Below are positions 35,773-43,619 of a DNA stretch of 63,273 nt, piece by piece. The DNA lies in contig CALKXE010000070.1 in assembly GCA_938003955.1 (NCBI GenBank), positions 1 through 63,273 of the forward strand, in the 5' to 3' direction. The DNA is from an uncultured Saprospiraceae bacterium. Lineage in GTDB: Bacteria > Bacteroidota > Bacteroidia > Chitinophagales > Saprospiraceae. Each line of letters opens with the position of its first letter. Within the stretch, counting starts at the first letter, position 1. A program made the position numbers and the translations under genes. The notes under the pieces were generated by a model. The model had not been told where the DNA came from. It worked only from the letters and a program-made list of their open reading frames with translations, and searched no databases.

Positions 35773-36435
35773 ATGGCTCGACAAATGTACGAAATCTATA
35801 TAAATGAGACGAAGATTGTTTTACTTCCTTCGACAGAGATTAATGACTCCTTTATAAAGGACGAAAATAACATGGTTGTGCGATACACAGGTAAGGTGAA
35901 TAGTCTTCTCAATTTTGTTGATATGTGTGAGAAAACGACGAAGCAAGAGTCAATTATAATTCATTCAATGGAGTATAAAAAGCTAAAGAATGACTTTATA
36001 GGTCTGTTTAAAGTCGTAGAAGCGGGGGGAGGTGTTGTTGTGAATGAACGAGATCAGATTCTAATGATCCATCGTAGGGGACACTGGGATTTGCCAAAAG
36101 GTAAATTGGAGGCTGGTGAAAAGAAGAAAGATGCTGCTATCAGAGAAGTAATAGAAGAGACAGGAATTGATGCAGTAGAAATCGTTGGGAAGAAATTGAT
36201 AAAAACATATCACTCATTTGTCAATCGAAAAGGAGTTAGGTGTATTAAATTGTCACACTGGTATTTGATGAGAGGAAAACATCAGACACTTACACCACAA
36301 GTAGAGGAAGATATCGATGAATGCAGATGGATGACACTAGAGAGCTTCTATTCTAAAAAAAGAAAAGTATTTAGTAACATCCTATTAGTCCTAAACAAAG
36401 TACAAACAAGAAAAGTAAATAATGTCGAACAGTAA
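35773..36435 (+). CDS. Nudix hydrolase
   Basis: The protein has 220 residues. An N-terminal domain (YEIYINETKIVLLPSTEI, about 1-70) is followed by the Nudix fold. It contains a perfect Nudix box beginning GKLEAGEKKKDAA and ending REVIEETGI (G-x5-E-x7-REVxEETG-I), which binds magnesium for pyrophosphate cleavage. The substrate is unknown; the N-terminal extension is common in Bacteroidota members. The start could be the ATG at 35773 or the one at 35785. It overlaps the DUF368 transporter gene by 14 nt, so the two are translationally coupled. Confidence 0.9.
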   Translation: MARQMYEIYINETKIVLLPSTEINDSFIKDENNMVVRYTGKVNSLLNFVDMCEKTTKQESIIIHSMEYKKLKNDFIGLFKVVEAGGGVVVNERDQILMIHRRGHWDLPKGKLEAGEKKKDAAIREVIEETGIDAVEIVGKKLIKTYHSFVNRKGVRCIKLSHWYLMRGKHQTLTPQVEEDIDECRWMTLESFYSKKRKVFSNILLVLNKVQTRKVNNVEQ

Positions 36436-37402
36436 ACTGAGCCTTGTCTTAAAGGGAGCCGCTATGGGAATAGCGGAAGTAATACCTGGAGTGTCGGGAG
36501 GAACTATTGCGTTTATCACAGGAATATATGAAGAGTTGATTAATACGATCAAATCTTTTGGACCTGAAGCATATAAAGGATTTAAAACGGGAGGACTAAA
36601 AGGACTTTGGGAAGCTGTCAATGGACCTTTTTTGGCTACCTTATTGGGCGGCATGGCAATTGGCATTCTCATAGGGATATTCGGAGTTACCTATTTACTA
36701 GAAACTTACCCAGAACCTTTATGGGGGTTTTTCTTTGGGTTGATAATAGCTTCTGCTATTGTTATCGGAAAAGAAATAAAGAATTGGAATTGGCAAAAAG
36801 TACTTGCGTTTATAATAGGTGTTGTAGTAGCATATGGAATTACAGTGATTTCGCCAGAGACAGGCTCCACTAATCCATTTTATGTTTTTATTGCGGGAAT
36901 GATAGCGATATCTGCACTGATGCTACCTGGTATATCTGGTAGTTTTATTCTATTACTTATGGGGATGTATACTATCGTTATTCCCGCTGCAAAAAGTTTT
37001 GTCCAGAATCAAGATGCTGGAAGTTTTATATTACTTTCCATTTTTGCAACAGGATGCTTGGCTGGTTTGCTTGGCTTTTCTAGGGTGTTAAGTTGGTTGT
37101 TCAAATCTTATAAGGAGTTAAGTTTTGCTTTACTTACAGGGTTTTTAATTGGTGCTTTAAATAAAGTTTGGCCATGGAGAAATGTAAGCGAAATAATGAA
37201 TAAAGATACTGGAGAAAGACTACAGGTCCTTGATTTAGTAAATTATTCTAAGCTTGATCAAGAGACAATAAAAGTCATTCAGGAAGTAAATGTATTCCCA
37301 TCTAATTATATGATGAATGAACCCTTTGTTATTATAACAATTTTGTGTACTTTTGCGGGCTTTATTGGAGTTCTGATCTTGGAGAGAAGTCAAAAGGCTT
37401 AA
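36422..37402 (+). CDS. DUF368-family polyprenyl-phosphate transporter
   Basis: This is a 326-residue inner-membrane protein with about eight to ten spans. The signature GAAMGIAEVIPGVSGGTIAFITGIYEEL at the start is repeated as LPGISGSFILLLMGMY in the second half, the inverted-repeat hallmark of DUF368. Members of this family have been shown to carry undecaprenyl phosphate back across the membrane for envelope synthesis. It overlaps the Nudix gene by 14 nt, which suggests a shared pathway but does not prove it. A possible terminator hairpin (37409-37447) follows. Confidence 0.92.
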   Translation: MSNSKLSLVLKGAAMGIAEVIPGVSGGTIAFITGIYEELINTIKSFGPEAYKGFKTGGLKGLWEAVNGPFLATLLGGMAIGILIGIFGVTYLLETYPEPLWGFFFGLIIASAIVIGKEIKNWNWQKVLAFIIGVVVAYGITVISPETGSTNPFYVFIAGMIAISALMLPGISGSFILLLMGMYTIVIPAAKSFVQNQDAGSFILLSIFATGCLAGLLGFSRVLSWLFKSYKELSFALLTGFLIGALNKVWPWRNVSEIMNKDTGERLQVLDLVNYSKLDQETIKVIQEVNVFPSNYMMNEPFVIITILCTFAGFIGVLILERSQKA

Positions 37403-37408
37403 ATTTTA

Positions 37409-37447
37409 GCTTTTTTATCGATCTAGGAAACTTATTTTGATAAAAGC
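37409..37447 (+). terminator. Possible terminator between the DUF368 gene and rpsU
   Basis: GCTTTTTTATC (37409-37419) can pair with GATAAAAGC (37439-37447), with two bulged T residues. It begins 7 nt after the DUF368 stop. There is no strong T-run after the stem, so activity is uncertain. Confidence 0.4.
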
Positions 37448-37459
37448 CAGTTGTTAATT

Positions 37460-37481
37460 ATGCGCTTGATATATAGCGTAT
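37460..37481 (+). promoter_or_regulatory. Leader hairpin upstream of rpsU
   Basis: ATGCGCT (37460-37466) pairs with AGCGTAT (37475-37481) through one G-T, with an eight-base loop, 45 nt before the rpsU start. It may be part of an untranslated leader. Ribosomal-protein leaders are often feedback sites, but no known bS21 leader motif is recognised. Confidence 0.3.
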
Positions 37482-37526
37482 TATCTAACATGAATAATTA
37501 GAAATATTAAAAGTTAAATTAGACAT

Positions 37527-37715
37527 ATGATAATCATCAATGTAAAGGAAGAAGAGTCAATAGACAGAGCGCTTAAGAGATACAAAAGAAAGCATAGAAA
37601 TGTGGGTATCGTTAAGCAACTTAGAAAAAGAAAACATTTTATCAAGCCTTCTGTGAGAAGAAGAGAAGAAATAATGGATGCTGCCTATAGACTCGAGAAA
37701 TTCGGACCTAAATAA
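37527..37715 (+). CDS. rpsU: 30S ribosomal protein bS21
   Basis: This 62-residue, strongly basic protein of the small ribosomal subunit has a typical core: ESIDRALKRYKRKHRNVGIVKQLRKRKHF, then KPSVRRREEIMDAAYR. In Bacteroidota, bS21 helps cover the anti-Shine-Dalgarno end of 16S rRNA, which explains why genes here lack Shine-Dalgarno sites. The 20 nt before this ATG (TTAAAAGTTAAATTAGACAT) also lack one. It lies 15 nt before a small conserved gene and is probably co-transcribed with it. Confidence 0.97.
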   Translation: MIIINVKEEESIDRALKRYKRKHRNVGIVKQLRKRKHFIKPSVRRREEIMDAAYRLEKFGPK

Positions 37716-37730
37716 TAAAAATAATATTTT

Positions 37731-37943
37731 ATGGCAAAGAAATTTGACTACGGACAGGGGATTTATTACTTCAATATCCGTAATGGTGGACACAATAGTA
37801 TCACCATTAAAAGAAAGGATAAAAACGATGCAGTAAATAGATTCTTGTCTTACAAGAGTCTTGGTAAAGACTGTGAGTGGCTAGGAAGATGGGAAGGTAA
37901 GAAGTTTGCCGATACTGGAATGCCTTCTGCAAAAAGTGCATAA
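37731..37943 (+). CDS. Small basic protein linked to rpsU
   Basis: This 70-residue soluble protein is basic and aromatic (MAKKFDYGQGIYYFNIRNGG, SITIKRKDKNDAVNRFLSYKS, CEWLGRWEGKKF). Two beta strands, a helix and a short strand are predicted by eye. It has no membrane or signal segment. It lies 15 nt after rpsU and both precede one terminator, so it is expressed with a ribosomal protein. Its charge would suit RNA or ribosome binding. I recognise no named family. Confidence 0.75.
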   Translation: MAKKFDYGQGIYYFNIRNGGHNSITIKRKDKNDAVNRFLSYKSLGKDCEWLGRWEGKKFADTGMPSAKSA

Positions 37944-38005
37944 TCGTTCTATTCGATAAATACTAAAATTTAGATCATCACTGATGATCAGGATTTATAA
38001 AAAAA

Positions 38006-38036
38006 AAGACGCAACATCTGTTGTGTCTTTTTTTTT
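38006..38036 (+). terminator. Strong rho-independent terminator of the rpsU operon
   Basis: An 11-bp stem, AAGACGCAACA (38006-38016) with TGTTGTGTCTT (38019-38029), has one G-T pair and a two-base loop. It runs into nine T residues. An A-run precedes it, so it could also act in reverse. Confidence 0.88.
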
Positions 38037-38101
38037 GTATTCATTTCTTTAAGTTGACTATTTTGGCTTTATACTGAAATGAGCTGGTAAATAACCAAAG
38101 A

Positions 38102-38164
38102 ACTTCAGAGAAGTCCAACTACGTTAGGGAATCCAAATTTAATGTATGGCGACTTCAGAGAAGT
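38102..38164. repeat. Two copies of the palindromic 13-mer ACTTCAGAGAAGT
   Basis: Identical copies lie at 38102-38114 and 38152-38164, 50 nt apart. Each is itself a five-base inverted repeat (ACTTC/GAAGT). They lie between two convergent terminators where no gene is present. They may be protein-binding sites or remains of a repeat array. Confidence 0.55.
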
Positions 38165-38209
38165 AGGATAAACATCTAAAATTATATACATAGTTAGGGG
38201 TAAAAAAAA

Positions 38210-38231
38210 AGACTCGGCGTTAGCTAAGTCT
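38210..38231 (-). terminator. Terminator of the LysM/DPBB gene
   Basis: AGACTCGGC (38210-38218) pairs with GCTAAGTCT (38223-38231), with one mismatch and one wobble. On the minus strand a nine-T run follows (the A-run at 38202-38210). It lies 35 nt beyond the stop of the minus-strand gene. Confidence 0.75.
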
Positions 38232-38265
38232 TCTTTTTCCTATAAGTTATTTCTAATATTAGTCC

Positions 38266-39261
38266 TTATTTTTTCACCAAATAAGATATCTCTACTTTAA
38301 ATCTTCTATCCAATCCGCCTAGTTGAGTTGCAGCTCTAGGTGAAATGACGAGCTTTATGTCATTAGTATATGTTCCATATGGAATTCTTCCAATAACCTT
38401 AACTCTTACCGATCTTTTTGAATTTGGATTGAATACGCTGATATATGAATCTATCATAGCTGATCCATGTAAACCAAAGACAGCTCCATTGTCAGGCAAT
38501 GATTTATCCCAAAACGCAACATCAGTTTTCTTAATGGTTGTCATTCCTTTGCTGTATGAATGTCTTCCAAGGAGAGTAGGGTTGAAGTCCGACGGGAATG
38601 GTAGTTCTACGTTATTTAGGCTATCTTCACTCTCACTAATTTCTTCTGTAGTAGTCGACTCTAGCACGTTATCTATTGTTTTTACTGCTACATCAATTTT
38701 TGTATTGTTTACTTGCTCAAAATTTTCTTCTCCAAGTTCAGACTCAACTTCTACAACTTGTGGTAATTGACCATCAACTATTAACCATCCGATAAGAAGA
38801 TCTTGATTTAGTGATAAATTATTATCTGATAATTTATTTCTTCTTCTTAAGTCATCAATCGGTTGATTGAAGTATACACGAGATATTCTGAAAATGTTAT
38901 CCTTAGGCTGTGTTTTGTAATATACAGGGATATAATGTCCTTTGCTAATGTTATCAAGGTTCACCCCTTTATATAGTTGCCTGCCAGGAAGAGGGATTCT
39001 TAATTTTTGACCTAGAGGGATTGTAGAACCTTCTTGTAGATTATTGTAATCGTATATCTTAGCTACAGAAACTTTATATGCTCTAGATAACGAATATATT
39101 GTATGGCCTTTCTCTACTGTGTGTGTATAGTAGAACTCCGAATTTTCCCCAAGGTTTATATGGAGTTTGTCTCCATTTGTAAAAATAGCCTTCTGATTTG
39201 ATTGTGAATGAATCAGATTAGTGCTACAAATTAGTAATATGATAAGTAATAATTTTTTCAT
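38266..39261 (-). CDS. Secreted LysM protein with a C-terminal double-psi beta-barrel-like domain
   Basis: The protein has 331 residues. Signal peptide 1-19 ends LIHSQ. LysM repeats lie at about 45-90 (HTVEKGHTIYSLSRAYKVSVAKIYDYNNL, with PLGQKLRIP) and about 112-160 (TQPKDNIFRISRVYFNQPIDDLRRRN). An acidic Ser/Thr linker follows. The C-terminal domain (about 245-331) has FGLHGSAMIDSYISVFNPNSKRSVRVKVIGRIPYGTY and LVISPRAATQLGGLDRRFKVEISY, a layout shared with RlpA-like double-psi barrels. It should bind peptidoglycan in the periplasm. Lytic activity is not assured because the RlpA catalytic residues are not evident. Confidence 0.87.
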   Translation of the reverse strand: MKKLLLIILLICSTNLIHSQSNQKAIFTNGDKLHINLGENSEFYYTHTVEKGHTIYSLSRAYKVSVAKIYDYNNLQEGSTIPLGQKLRIPLPGRQLYKGVNLDNISKGHYIPVYYKTQPKDNIFRISRVYFNQPIDDLRRRNKLSDNNLSLNQDLLIGWLIVDGQLPQVVEVESELGEENFEQVNNTKIDVAVKTIDNVLESTTTEEISESEDSLNNVELPFPSDFNPTLLGRHSYSKGMTTIKKTDVAFWDKSLPDNGAVFGLHGSAMIDSYISVFNPNSKRSVRVKVIGRIPYGTYTNDIKLVISPRAATQLGGLDRRFKVEISYLVKK

Positions 39262-39386
39262 TAAGGTATGTTTGTTTTGACTTGCAAATATATGTAAAAT
39301 ATTCGTAATGTGTAAGTGCTTGATATTCTGTGATTATATTCTATGGAAAGGATTGGTTTCTGTGTGTCTATTTCTCATTTATTCCT

Positions 39387-39394
39387 TACTTTCG
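39387..39394 (+). promoter_or_regulatory. Possible -7 box (TACTTTCG)
   Basis: This TAnnTTcG match lies 32 nt before the start at 39427. It supports that ATG over an upstream start at 39343, since a transcript beginning near 39400 could not include the longer form. Confidence 0.4.
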
Positions 39395-39426
39395 TGACTC
39401 CTAATCAAATATTAAATTTAGACCAT

Positions 39427-40317
39427 ATGAAAAATATATCTGTCATTGGTGCAGGAACCATGGGCAACGGGATTGCTCACGTTTTTGCCATGAAAAACTA
39501 TAAGGTAAATCTTATTGATATTTCACAAGCATCTCTCGATAAAGCGCTAGCCACTATAGAGAAGAATCTTAATAGAATGGTAGCAAAAGAGAAGATTACA
39601 GAAAGTGATAAAAATGCAACACTAACTAACATCACTACATATACAGAGATGAAAGAAGGTGTGTCAAATGCAGATCTTGTAGTTGAAGCAGCGACTGAGA
39701 ATGTAGACCTGAAGTTGAAGATATTTAAGCAGATGGATGATAATGCTCCTGCGGATGCAATATTGGCAACCAATACCTCTAGTATAAGTATAACTAAGAT
39801 TGCTTCAGTGACAAGTCGGCCAGATAAGGTAATTGGAATGCATTTCATGAATCCAGTACCTATTATGAAGTTGGTTGAGGTGATAAGAGGCTATGCGACT
39901 TCTGATACAGTATGTGACACTATCATGAAGTTATCGTCTGATATTGGTAAGGTGCCTACTGAGGTGAATGATTATCCAGGTTTTATTGCAAATAGAATAT
40001 TGATGCCTATGATTAATGAGGCCATTTATTCTCTTTATGAAGGTGTAGCAGGGGTAGAAGAGATAGATACAGTGATGAAGCTAGGGATGGCACATCCAAT
40101 GGGTCCATTACAGTTGGCTGATTTTATTGGTCTTGATGTATGTCTTTCTATTATGAGAGTATTATATGATGGATTTGGAAACCCCAAGTATGCTCCATGC
40201 CCATTATTAGTTAATATGGTTACGGCAGGTGAACTCGGTAGAAAATCAGGTGTAGGTTTTTATGATTATAGTGCCGGTGGGAAAGATTGGATCCTGTCAC
40301 CTAAATTTAAAAAGTAA
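39427..40317 (+). CDS. 3-hydroxyacyl-CoA (3-hydroxybutyryl-CoA) dehydrogenase
   Basis: It oxidises or forms 3-hydroxyacyl-CoA with NAD(P) in fatty acid or butyrate metabolism. I start it at 39427 (296 residues), because the protein then begins directly with the Rossmann strand MKNISVIGAGTMGNGIAHVFA; the longer frame from 39343 adds 28 unlikely residues. ATNTSSISITKIAS, the catalytic-His segment GMHFMNPVPIMKLVEVI and NDYPGFIANRILMPMINEA are diagnostic, as is HPMGPLQLADFIGLDV. It has no adjacent thiolase or crotonase gene. Length is standard for the short monofunctional form. Confidence 0.93.
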   Translation: MKNISVIGAGTMGNGIAHVFAMKNYKVNLIDISQASLDKALATIEKNLNRMVAKEKITESDKNATLTNITTYTEMKEGVSNADLVVEAATENVDLKLKIFKQMDDNAPADAILATNTSSISITKIASVTSRPDKVIGMHFMNPVPIMKLVEVIRGYATSDTVCDTIMKLSSDIGKVPTEVNDYPGFIANRILMPMINEAIYSLYEGVAGVEEIDTVMKLGMAHPMGPLQLADFIGLDVCLSIMRVLYDGFGNPKYAPCPLLVNMVTAGELGRKSGVGFYDYSAGGKDWILSPKFKK

Positions 40318-40421
40318 AAATATAATAAACAATAAAGTTCTTGGGTTAAAATAGTATTTATAACAATACATATTAATATAATCGATATATATAGTACTTT
40401 AGTGTTTCGAAAAATAAAGAG

Positions 40422-41996
40422 ATGAGCAACAAGCAAGAGTTTTTAGACGAAATGTCAAGTGGGTATAGTTTTGAGGGAGAATCCATAATACTAGGTGCGT
40501 CCAAGTTAGGCGAGGAAGTTATGAAGGAGAGTTTCATCAGAATACCTCTGGAAACATTGAATAGACATGGGCTTATTGCAGGTGCTACAGGTACAGGTAA
40601 AACTAAAACGCTCCAAATAATAGCGGAACAACTTTCTGCGAAAGGAGTGCCATCTCTTGTAATGGATATTAAAGGCGATTTAAGTGGAATAGCCGTTCCG
40701 TCTGGCGGACACAAAAAGATAGACGAAAGACATGAGAAAATTGGTTTTCCTTTTATTTCGGATTCTAGTCCAGTAGAGTTTCTAACATTGTCTGATGAGC
40801 CAGGTGCTAGACTAAGAGCTACCGTCTCAGAATTTGGTCCAGTTCTATTTTCGAAAATTCTAGAACTTAATGATACGCAACAAAGTATCGTCTCTGTTAT
40901 TTTTAAATTTTGTGATGACAATCAGCTTGCTCTTCTTGATCTAAAAGACATGAAAAAAGCACTTCAGTATGTTACTGGGGAAGGGAAAATCGCAATGCAA
41001 GAAGAATATGGTCGTATTTCAACTTCTTCTGTAGGAACGATCATGCGTAAAATAATCGAACTTGAACAACAAGGAGCTGAAGTTTTCTTTGGGGAACGTT
41101 CATTTGATGTTGATGATCTTTGTAAAGTAAATGAAGATGGAAAAGGTGTAATTTCAATCCTTAGATTGACCGATATACAAGATAAGCCAAAGTTGTTTTC
41201 AACGTTCATGTTACAAATACTAGCTGAGATTTATGCTAATTTTCCGGAAGAAGGAGATCTAGATAGACCTAAGCTTGCTATATTTATTGATGAAGCTCAC
41301 CTTGTTTTTGACAAAGCTTCTGATGCTTTGATGGATCAAATAGAAGTGATCGTAAAGTTGATCAGATCAAAAGGTGTTGGGTTGTTTTTTGTAACCCAAA
41401 ACCCAACAGATATTCCTGATGAAGTATTAAGTCAATTGGGGCTGAAAGTACAACATGCGCTAAGAGCATTTACCGCAAAGGATAGAAAAGCAATAAAATT
41501 GGCGGCTCAGAATTATCCAATTACACCTTTTTACAAGGTGGATCAATTGCTTACGGAGTTAGGTATTGGTGAAGCTTTGGTTTCAGCATTGGATAGTAAG
41601 GGGAGGCCTACACCACTGGCGCATACATACTTGCGTGCTCCACAATCACGAATGGACATTCTCGCGCCGAGAGAGATAGATGCAATACTAGATCAGTCGA
41701 CGATTATGCGTAAGTATAATGAAGTAATTGACAGAGAAAGCGCATATGAAATTTTGACTGGGAAGATAGAAGACGCCCAATCAGAAGAAGCGCAAGAAAA
41801 ACTAGAAGAGCAGAATAAGACAGCTAGGAAGACATCACGAAGAGGAGAGAAGAGTACTTTTGATAAGGTAGTGAACAGTACAACAACCCGACAAATAGGA
41901 AGAACAGTAGCAAGAGAAATTACTCGTGGATTGTTAGGTATTCTGGGGATCAAAACAACACGAAGAAGAAGTAGAAGAAGGACTGGTTGGTTCTAA
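40422..41996 (+). CDS. HerA-like P-loop ATPase of the DUF853/YjgR family
   Basis: This 524-residue cytoplasmic protein has Walker A GATGTGKT (residues 54-61), the strand VMDIKGDLSGIAVP and Walker B LAIFIDEAHLVF (about 285-296). VGLFFVTQNPTDIPDEVLSQLGLKVQHALRAFTAKDRKAI carries the sensor and arginine-finger region. This order is that of the YjgR/DUF853 branch of HerA/FtsK-type ATPases. The C-terminus is very basic (TRRRSRRRTGWF), suggesting nucleic acid contact. DNA translocation is likely by family, but the biological role is unknown. No NurA-type nuclease gene lies beside it. Confidence 0.9.
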   Translation: MSNKQEFLDEMSSGYSFEGESIILGASKLGEEVMKESFIRIPLETLNRHGLIAGATGTGKTKTLQIIAEQLSAKGVPSLVMDIKGDLSGIAVPSGGHKKIDERHEKIGFPFISDSSPVEFLTLSDEPGARLRATVSEFGPVLFSKILELNDTQQSIVSVIFKFCDDNQLALLDLKDMKKALQYVTGEGKIAMQEEYGRISTSSVGTIMRKIIELEQQGAEVFFGERSFDVDDLCKVNEDGKGVISILRLTDIQDKPKLFSTFMLQILAEIYANFPEEGDLDRPKLAIFIDEAHLVFDKASDALMDQIEVIVKLIRSKGVGLFFVTQNPTDIPDEVLSQLGLKVQHALRAFTAKDRKAIKLAAQNYPITPFYKVDQLLTELGIGEALVSALDSKGRPTPLAHTYLRAPQSRMDILAPREIDAILDQSTIMRKYNEVIDRESAYEILTGKIEDAQSEEAQEKLEEQNKTARKTSRRGEKSTFDKVVNSTTTRQIGRTVAREITRGLLGILGIKTTRRRSRRRTGWF

Positions 41997-42050
41997 CTTT
42001 GATAAGTAATTGTCAGAAAAGACAATAATTAGGTTTTAAGTGATTTACAG

Positions 42051-42081
42051 TTTGTAATTAAAACTTAAACCAATACTTTTG
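42051..42081 (+). promoter_or_regulatory. Canonical Bacteroidota promoter of the M23 peptidase gene
   Basis: TTTG (42051-42054) is followed after exactly 19 nt by TACTTTTG (42074-42081), a full match to the -33 TTTG / -7 TAnnTTTG consensus. Transcription should start near 42088, leaving a leader of about 42 nt. Confidence 0.7.
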
Positions 42082-42129
42082 CAACTTTTTTAAAGGATGA
42101 TTCTTTTAAATATATACCCTAAATAGTTA

Positions 42130-43455
42130 ATGTCTTCCAATTTGAATAACAGAAATCGTAATTTTTTAAGAGACGTATTTGCCGCACTCGCAATAGCTGT
42201 GATTTTAGTCGCAGGATACTTTTTGTATCAAGCATCATTAGTAACATCTGATTATCTTGATGATAGTGATGAAGAATTGGTAGATGTAGACTTTAATCGT
42301 GAGTTCAAATTTGGATTTGATACAGAAACGCATCATTTCGAAACATCGAGAATAAAGAATAATCAATTTGTAGGTGAGATTCTAACAGAGAATGGAATAA
42401 GCTATAATCAAGTAGCCAAACTTGAAGAAAAGGCAAAAGATATTTTTGATGTAAGGGATATAAGAGCTGGGAAAAGATTTCACCTTGTTAAAAAAGATAG
42501 CTGTAATGATACCGCTCTTGCTTTTATTTATGAGCCTAATCCTTTACGATATGTAGTCTATGACTTCAGGGATTCTGTAAAGGTAGATGTAGTAGAGAAA
42601 GACTACTCTATAATAGTAGAGACTGCGTCAGGGGAGATTAAATCTTCATTATGGCAGTCAATGACTGATCAAGGAATTAATCCAGGAGTAATTGATTTGA
42701 TGGAGGATGCCTTAGCATCTTCAGTTTCATTTTATCACACCAAGAAAGGAGACAGATTCAAGGTTATATTCGAAAGAAAGTATATCGATGGTGAAGCTGT
42801 ATCATTAGGTAAGATGCTGGGTGCGTATTATCAGAATAAGTATGGAGAGTATTATTCTGTATATTACGAAAATGATCTATATACCGGCTTTTATGATATG
42901 GAAGGTCGTCCAAGTAAAAAGACATTCTTGAAATCACCAATAAAAGGTAGTGCTCGTATTTCTTCCAGATACAATCTTAGAAGAATCCACCCGATTAAAA
43001 AGAGAAGGATTCCTCATTTAGGTACGGACTATGCTGCTCCTTATGGAACTCCGATTATGGCAGTCGCAGACGGTGTAATTACAAAGGCGACCTACAATAG
43101 GAATAATGGTAGATATGTCAAAATGCGTCATGACGGCACATATGAAACTCAATACCTGCATATGCAAAAATTTGCAAAAGGCATCAGGCCAGGCGTGAAT
43201 GTAAGTCAAGGTGCAACCATAGGTTATGTTGGTTCTACTGGATTAGCTACGGGGCCTCATGTATGTTTCAGGTTTTGGAAGAATAGAAAACAGATCGATC
43301 ATTTAAGAGAAAATTTTCCTCCTGCTGATCCTATGCCAGAAGATGAATTACCAGAATATTTTGAGTTGAGAGACAGTATTCGTACGATGTTAGATCAGAT
43401 TCCTTTTGCGGGTGATTTAAAAATTGAATCAGAACCAGTTAAGGAATCGCTATAA
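42130..43455 (+). CDS. M23-family peptidoglycan endopeptidase, membrane-anchored
   Basis: The protein has 441 residues. An N-terminal membrane anchor (about 16-34, FAALAIAVILVAGYFLYQ) precedes an OapA/LysM-like region (VGEILTENGISYNQVAKLEEKAKDIFDVRDIRAGKRFHLV) and a central inhibitory-type domain. The LytM domain covers about 290-390. Zinc ligands are His and Asp in PHLGTDYAAPYGTP (near residue 296) and His in TGPHVCFRFW; YLHMQKFAKGI supplies the other His. Architecture is that of MepM/Csd3-type enzymes that cut peptidoglycan cross-links during growth. Its promoter is unusually clear. Confidence 0.92.
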   Translation: MSSNLNNRNRNFLRDVFAALAIAVILVAGYFLYQASLVTSDYLDDSDEELVDVDFNREFKFGFDTETHHFETSRIKNNQFVGEILTENGISYNQVAKLEEKAKDIFDVRDIRAGKRFHLVKKDSCNDTALAFIYEPNPLRYVVYDFRDSVKVDVVEKDYSIIVETASGEIKSSLWQSMTDQGINPGVIDLMEDALASSVSFYHTKKGDRFKVIFERKYIDGEAVSLGKMLGAYYQNKYGEYYSVYYENDLYTGFYDMEGRPSKKTFLKSPIKGSARISSRYNLRRIHPIKKRRIPHLGTDYAAPYGTPIMAVADGVITKATYNRNNGRYVKMRHDGTYETQYLHMQKFAKGIRPGVNVSQGATIGYVGSTGLATGPHVCFRFWKNRKQIDHLRENFPPADPMPEDELPEYFELRDSIRTMLDQIPFAGDLKIESEPVKESL

Positions 43456-43619
43456 TTGTCCGATTAGTAACTCCAATTTGTTATTGTTTCCAAACTGAAG
43501 CCTTTAATACCTCTATAGTCATATATTGCATTTTACTCAGGAAGTCGTACAATCTGTACATGAAAAATTAGTCGATTTTATTCAATTTCTGATTCTTGAA
43601 AATAATAATAATATAATTT

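Noticed and set aside
38102-38164. CRISPR array
   Set aside because: There are only two 13-base repeats with one 37-base interval, and no cas gene is in the window.
39343-39426. 28-residue N-terminal extension of the hydroxyacyl-CoA dehydrogenase
   Set aside because: Family members start directly at the Rossmann strand MKNISVIGAG, and a -7-like box lies inside the would-be extension.
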